This document shows positions 34,272-37,034 of a stretch of DNA of 37,034 nucleotides, piece by piece (within the stretch, counting starts at the first letter, position 1; every line of letters starts with the position of its first letter). Source of the stretch: Bacillus sp. AFS006103 (GTDB taxonomy: Bacteria; Bacillota; Bacilli; Bacillales; Cytobacillaceae); the NCBI GenBank assembly GCA_002559145.1, contig NTXX01000008.1, positions 1-37,034 on the forward strand, given 5' to 3'. The translations under genes and the position numbers were made by a program. Under the pieces are notes generated by a model. It did no database searches. It was not told where the DNA came from and was given only the letters and a program-made list of their open reading frames with translations.

Positions 34272-34320
34272 AGGCTATTCCAAAAGTCAGCATCGAACTG
34301 ATTTTTGGGATAGCCTTATT
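34272..34320 (+). terminator. Terminator of permease 1
   Basis: Long imperfect stem AGGCTATTCCAAAAGTCAG with CTGATTTTTGGGATAGCCT, followed by TATTATTT. Confidence 0.82.
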
Positions 34321-34400
34321 ATTTGTAGTTTAAAACCGAAAACATGGGTTCATTTGTTTAGGAAGAAGTCATAATCTGAAATGAAGAGAGGGGATACAAG

Positions 34401-35105
34401 ATGAACAAAAGGATCGGTTTAGCAGGGATAGGTAAATTAGGGACGGCGTTGATGACTCATTGGGCTAAAAAGGGAATCGCAATCGGGGTTTACCACCCAG
34501 TCAAAACAAAAGCCGAGCATTTTCTGGAATCCTTCCCAAATGGCTTACTGTTAACAGAAAATGAATTAAGAAATGTCGATGTATTTATTTTAGCACTGCC
34601 GGCAATGGAGGTTGTACCATTTATCTCAACATTCATACTCCAAAATCAAACGCAGCATTCACCGACTATCATTAATATGGCAACAAACATTCCCACCGAA
34701 GATCTAAAGAGTAAGTTTCCAAAAATTAATATTCACGGTGTGAAGTATATGGGGCATTGGAAAGATTTATTGGAACATGGAAATGGTTTATTTATTTCTG
34801 AATCCGCCTTACCTTCAAAAATTAACGAGCTTTTCGAAGTGCTTGGCAATGTTAAGATAGATAGTGAAAGGTATTTAACCGAAGTAAATAAATTAGCAAC
34901 CTATTTTGCTTTAAAAACAGCAATAGCCATAGAGACTGAATTTGTGACAAGAGGTTTATCACCAGAATACTTAAAAAGAGCGCTAACCTCGCTAGCGCCT
35001 GAAGTAATCCGTTCGTATAGTGAGGGGAGCCTTGGGCATTTTGCTAAGGAAATTGTCAAAGAGATCCAAGCAGAAAATTCAAGTGATGCTCTTTCAAGCC
35101 AGTAA
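34401..35105 (+). CDS. NAD(P)-binding oxidoreductase, pyrroline-5-carboxylate-reductase-like
   Basis: The 234-residue protein begins with the Rossmann motif RIGLAGIGKLGTALMTHW (GxGxxG at 9-14), and VDVFILALPAMEVVPFIS (about 59-76) is the usual second strand of ProC-like enzymes. The C-terminal half is helical (KLATYFALKTAIAIETEFV), as in the P5CR and F420-reductase fold. It is shorter than ProC (about 265-280) and lacks its clear C-terminal signature, so the substrate is probably another imine or keto acid. GAGAGGGG precedes the ATG. It lies between two permeases and near the NadX-like gene, suggesting a shared pathway. The terminator upstream implies its own promoter. Confidence 0.65.
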   Translation: MNKRIGLAGIGKLGTALMTHWAKKGIAIGVYHPVKTKAEHFLESFPNGLLLTENELRNVDVFILALPAMEVVPFISTFILQNQTQHSPTIINMATNIPTEDLKSKFPKINIHGVKYMGHWKDLLEHGNGLFISESALPSKINELFEVLGNVKIDSERYLTEVNKLATYFALKTAIAIETEFVTRGLSPEYLKRALTSLAPEVIRSYSEGSLGHFAKEIVKEIQAENSSDALSSQ

Positions 35106-35111
35106 ATGACA

Positions 35112-35141
35112 AAAGGTGTCAATCCAATGATTGACACCTTT
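35112..35141 (+). terminator. Terminator of the P5CR-like gene
   Basis: A 13-bp perfect stem AAAGGTGTCAATC / GATTGACACCTTT with loop CAAT. Confidence 0.85.
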
Positions 35142-35181
35142 AGCTATTAATATAAGCTTATGTCTTTTACTTAGATAACTG

Positions 35182-35331
35182 TCTAGCTCCAGCGCCCAGC
35201 GGCTAGTGGACTTCGCCCTTTTCCCTACGATAAGTCAACATCGGTTCGCTAACGCTCTCCGTGTTTCCTTTATCTCAGTCAAAGAGCTCCAGTCCATACG
35301 CTGCTAAACGGGCGCTTCCGCATTTCTTATT
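35182..35331. repeat. Interspersed structured repeat, CTCCAGCGCCC element
   Basis: The 150-base stretch starts TCTAGCTCCAGCGCCCAGCG and ends ACGGGCGCTTCCGCATTTCT. AGCGCCC (35191-35197) pairs with GGGCGCT (35310-35316), so the whole element can fold on a terminal stem. It is richer in GC than its surroundings and has no ORF. A partial reverse copy forms the first 21 bases of the window. From memory similar elements are scattered between genes in several Bacillus genomes. Confidence 0.7.
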
Positions 35332-36715
35332 AGGATAAAAACAATTGTAAAATAAATAGATAGACCATGACAAAGCCGATATAAATACTGGCGAACGGAA
35401 GATTCCAGTTCGATACTTTATAGGAACTTTCCTTGACGATGTTTGACATCAGTCCTAACGTTGCATTATATGGGCCTACCATGAAGGCTGAAACCGCTCC
35501 GGCTAACATCGCTACTGTTAGAATATGTGGTGATATCCCAACAACCTCCGGATTCAACCCTTCTGTCATTAAAGCTAATGATACGGCAGGATGCAGTCCT
35601 AAAAAGGCAAAAGCCAACGGAATCAATGGCATTAATATTAAAAAAATCTCAATTCCAGCAAAACTAATAAACTTATTAACCCAGGCATCCAGCCACACAT
35701 TCGTATGGGAAACGTTAATCGTTGAGATGAAGAAACCTGTAGATAAAAAAATGAAGAATTGATCCTTCATACTTACAGAGAATGTTTGAAAATGCTTGAC
35801 CAAGTGGGCACCGAACTCTTTACCCTGTTTTAATAACAATGACCATGAAAACGAAAATGGAATAACCAACAAAGATACTAAAATTAAAAACGGATAAGGA
35901 AACTTTGTTTCTACTAAAGAAATAATCACATTAAAAATAATGATTGCCAGGAAAATTTGGAAGACTCTACTGGAACGATTTATCTGACCGGTTAATTCGA
36001 TTGTGGCAGCCGTTTCGTGGGCAGGTAGATCCTTTTTGTTATGGATCATGACATTTGCCTTTCGGGAACCAATATACCAATCGACCCCTATACCCACGAT
36101 GCTTAGAGGTATCACATAGGGTAGAATCGAAACCCAGCTTACCCCTGTCATCGTGATGACAATCCCGACAATCGGTGTAACAGGTGCCCAAAGAAGGGGC
36201 ATGGCAAAACCACGCGTAATCGCCCTGCTCATAAACCGGTCTTTATTTTCAACGGGAATGACATCTAAAGCAGGTCTAATGGAGTAGTAGGTCATTGGTA
36301 ATGTGGCAAGATTCATAAAAATACTAAAAAAATACGAAATGCCAGACGTGATTATATAAAGTTGACCAGAGGTTTTTACCCTTTTTTGAATGAGGGCTTG
36401 TATCCCCCCGCTATAATTGCCTAATTTGATTGGAATCCCTAAAATTGGAATCAATGTAAACATGGTAAGCAAGTCCAGCATGGGTCCGAAAGAAAGGATG
36501 TATTGATGCCAGGAGGCCCCGCTTGTCCAAAGTAATAATACTCCAAGCAGCAAAAAGGTACCCCCTAAAACTTGAACGAATCGCTTCGCTTGAAATATGG
36601 TAAAAAGGACAATGGCAAGACTTAAACAGGAGATGATGACCCCTAGATGAAGGACGGGAAAAAGCACATTTACTAAATACAATAATATCACGAAGAAAAA
36701 CATATATCTTAGCAT
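35330..36715 (-). CDS. Large multi-pass permease of uncertain family
   Basis: The 461-residue protein has about 12 hydrophobic segments and a hydrophilic loop near 225-250. Notable sites are LLTMFTLIPILGIPIKLGNY (about 82-101), ALPMTYY-type SIFMNLATLPMTYYSIRPAL, FAFLGLHPAVSLALMTEGL and FMVGPYNATLGLMSNIV. These inverted half-repeats are typical of ion-transporter-superfamily permeases, but no name is certain. It shows little resemblance to permease 1. ATG 36715 has AGGGTGG 5 bases upstream. Operator E lies 24 bases before the start and operator F further up, so GntR/FCD control is likely. The repeat element lies just past its stop codon. Confidence 0.72.
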   Translation of the reverse strand: MLRYMFFFVILLYLVNVLFPVLHLGVIISCLSLAIVLFTIFQAKRFVQVLGGTFLLLGVLLLWTSGASWHQYILSFGPMLDLLTMFTLIPILGIPIKLGNYSGGIQALIQKRVKTSGQLYIITSGISYFFSIFMNLATLPMTYYSIRPALDVIPVENKDRFMSRAITRGFAMPLLWAPVTPIVGIVITMTGVSWVSILPYVIPLSIVGIGVDWYIGSRKANVMIHNKKDLPAHETAATIELTGQINRSSRVFQIFLAIIIFNVIISLVETKFPYPFLILVSLLVIPFSFSWSLLLKQGKEFGAHLVKHFQTFSVSMKDQFFIFLSTGFFISTINVSHTNVWLDAWVNKFISFAGIEIFLILMPLIPLAFAFLGLHPAVSLALMTEGLNPEVVGISPHILTVAMLAGAVSAFMVGPYNATLGLMSNIVKESSYKVSNWNLPFASIYIGFVMVYLFILQLFLS

Positions 36716-36738
36716 ATCCACCACCCTAACATATTAAG

Positions 36739-36749
36739 TTGTATACCAA
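36739..36749 (-). promoter_or_regulatory. Operator E, TTGTATACCAA
   Basis: This 11-base word is the exact reverse complement of operator F and shares GTATAC with B and D. It lies 24 bases before the permease 2 start codon. Confidence 0.55.
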
Positions 36750-36810
36750 AACAATAATTAATGCTCTGAATGGACACAAATCAGCCATAATTAACTACTT
36801 TTTTTGGTAT

Positions 36811-36821
36811 TTGGTATACAA
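36811..36821 (+). promoter_or_regulatory. Operator F, TTGGTATACAA
   Basis: It lies between permease 2 and the 28-codon ORF, 72 bases from E (start to start) in opposite orientation. A weak promoter for the ORF, TTGTTT (36827-36832) with TATACA (36848-36853, 15-base spacer), begins 5 bases later. Confidence 0.55.
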
Positions 36822-36893
36822 AAATCTTGTTTTATTGTTAATCCCATTATACAATTACAGTATCAAATAACTTATTAAATAGGGGGAACTTAC

Positions 36894-36980
36894 ATGTTTA
36901 ACTTTCTATTTGGATCTAAAAGCGCTAAAGAAAAAGCTGAGAGAAAATTAGCATCACTAAGAAAAACACTGAAGTTTTAG
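36894..36980 (+). CDS. Small basic protein, 28 residues
   Basis: AGGGGG ends 7 bases before ATG 36894, and a terminator follows 11 bases after the stop, so this compact unit looks designed for expression. The peptide starts MFNFLFGSKSAKEKAERKLA and ends SLRKTLKF. It has a short aromatic N-terminus and a strongly basic amphipathic helix, which suggests binding to a membrane face or to another protein. No family is recognised. It lies across the operator E-F region from permease 2 and may be co-regulated with it. An sRNA with a short ORF is the alternative. Confidence 0.6.
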   Translation: MFNFLFGSKSAKEKAERKLASLRKTLKF

Positions 36981-36991
36981 TTTTCTATTAC

Positions 36992-37021
36992 AACCACCAC
37001 TACCAAGTGGTGGTTTTTTTA
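36992..37021 (+). terminator. Terminator of the 28-codon ORF
   Basis: A 10-bp perfect stem AACCACCACT / AGTGGTGGTT with loop ACCA, followed by a run of T residues. Confidence 0.92.
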
Positions 37022-37034
37022 TTGTATAGGAAAT

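Overview
The window looks like chromosome of an endospore-forming, AT-rich member of the Bacillaceae (Bacillus or Neobacillus type). Evidence is an alpha/beta small acid-soluble spore protein gene (21980-22174), a YyaC-type sporulation gene (29821-30447), strong GGAGG ribosome sites, several TTG and GTG starts, CcpA cre-like sites and many Rho-independent terminators. No rRNA, tRNA, transposase, phage gene or CRISPR array was seen. Most genes are metabolic and sit in one- to three-gene units.

Region 1 (1-6860): acetate permease (satP, minus); a 52-bp tandem repeat; purU; then a tight unit of SufR-like Fe-S regulator, folE and a CDGSH Fe-S protein, in which folE carries a one-base frameshift in a T run; an SRPBCC protein; guanine deaminase and a Dph6-like PP-loop ATPase (both minus). 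Region 2 (6861-12400): MATE exporter, two methyltransferases, small uncharacterised proteins, a DUF2161 nuclease-fold protein, a remnant of a CtaG-like membrane protein and a 57-aa ORF. Region 3 (12400-17700): malate synthase G behind a cre site, hexameric purine nucleoside phosphorylase, a tartrate/D-malate dehydrogenase with an overlapping 22-codon leader, and an ECF-type membrane protein whose ribosome site and start codon lie in one arm of a 14-bp perfect inverted repeat.

Region 4 (17700-24400): acetolactate-synthase-like ThDP enzyme, a gamma-glutamylcyclotransferase-fold protein, DUF2062 membrane protein, short-chain dehydrogenase, spore protein, a 46-aa zinc ribbon and a DAO-type flavoenzyme. 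Region 5 (23678-27132): a divergent LuxR-type regulator facing an esterase plus Baeyer-Villiger monooxygenase operon, a logical ketone to ester to acid-plus-alcohol pathway. Region 6 (27400-29600): a PiT-family permease closest in remembered sequence to the sulfate permease CysP, and a ketopantoate-reductase-like protein.

Region 7 (29800-37034) is the most interesting. A GntR/FCD regulator, an aspartate-dehydrogenase-like enzyme, a pyrroline-carboxylate-reductase-like enzyme, two unrelated large permeases and a 28-codon ORF with its own ribosome site and terminator surround repeated GGTATAC palindromes. These palindromes overlap probable promoters of the regulator, the dehydrogenase and the first permease and flank the second permease and the small ORF. 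I read this as one uncharacterised regulon for uptake and oxidation of an amino- or dicarboxylic acid.

Dispersed repeats: a structured CTCCAGCGCCC element at both ends of the window, and a GGTGTCAGGCACC element seen three times, once forming the last codons of malate synthase.
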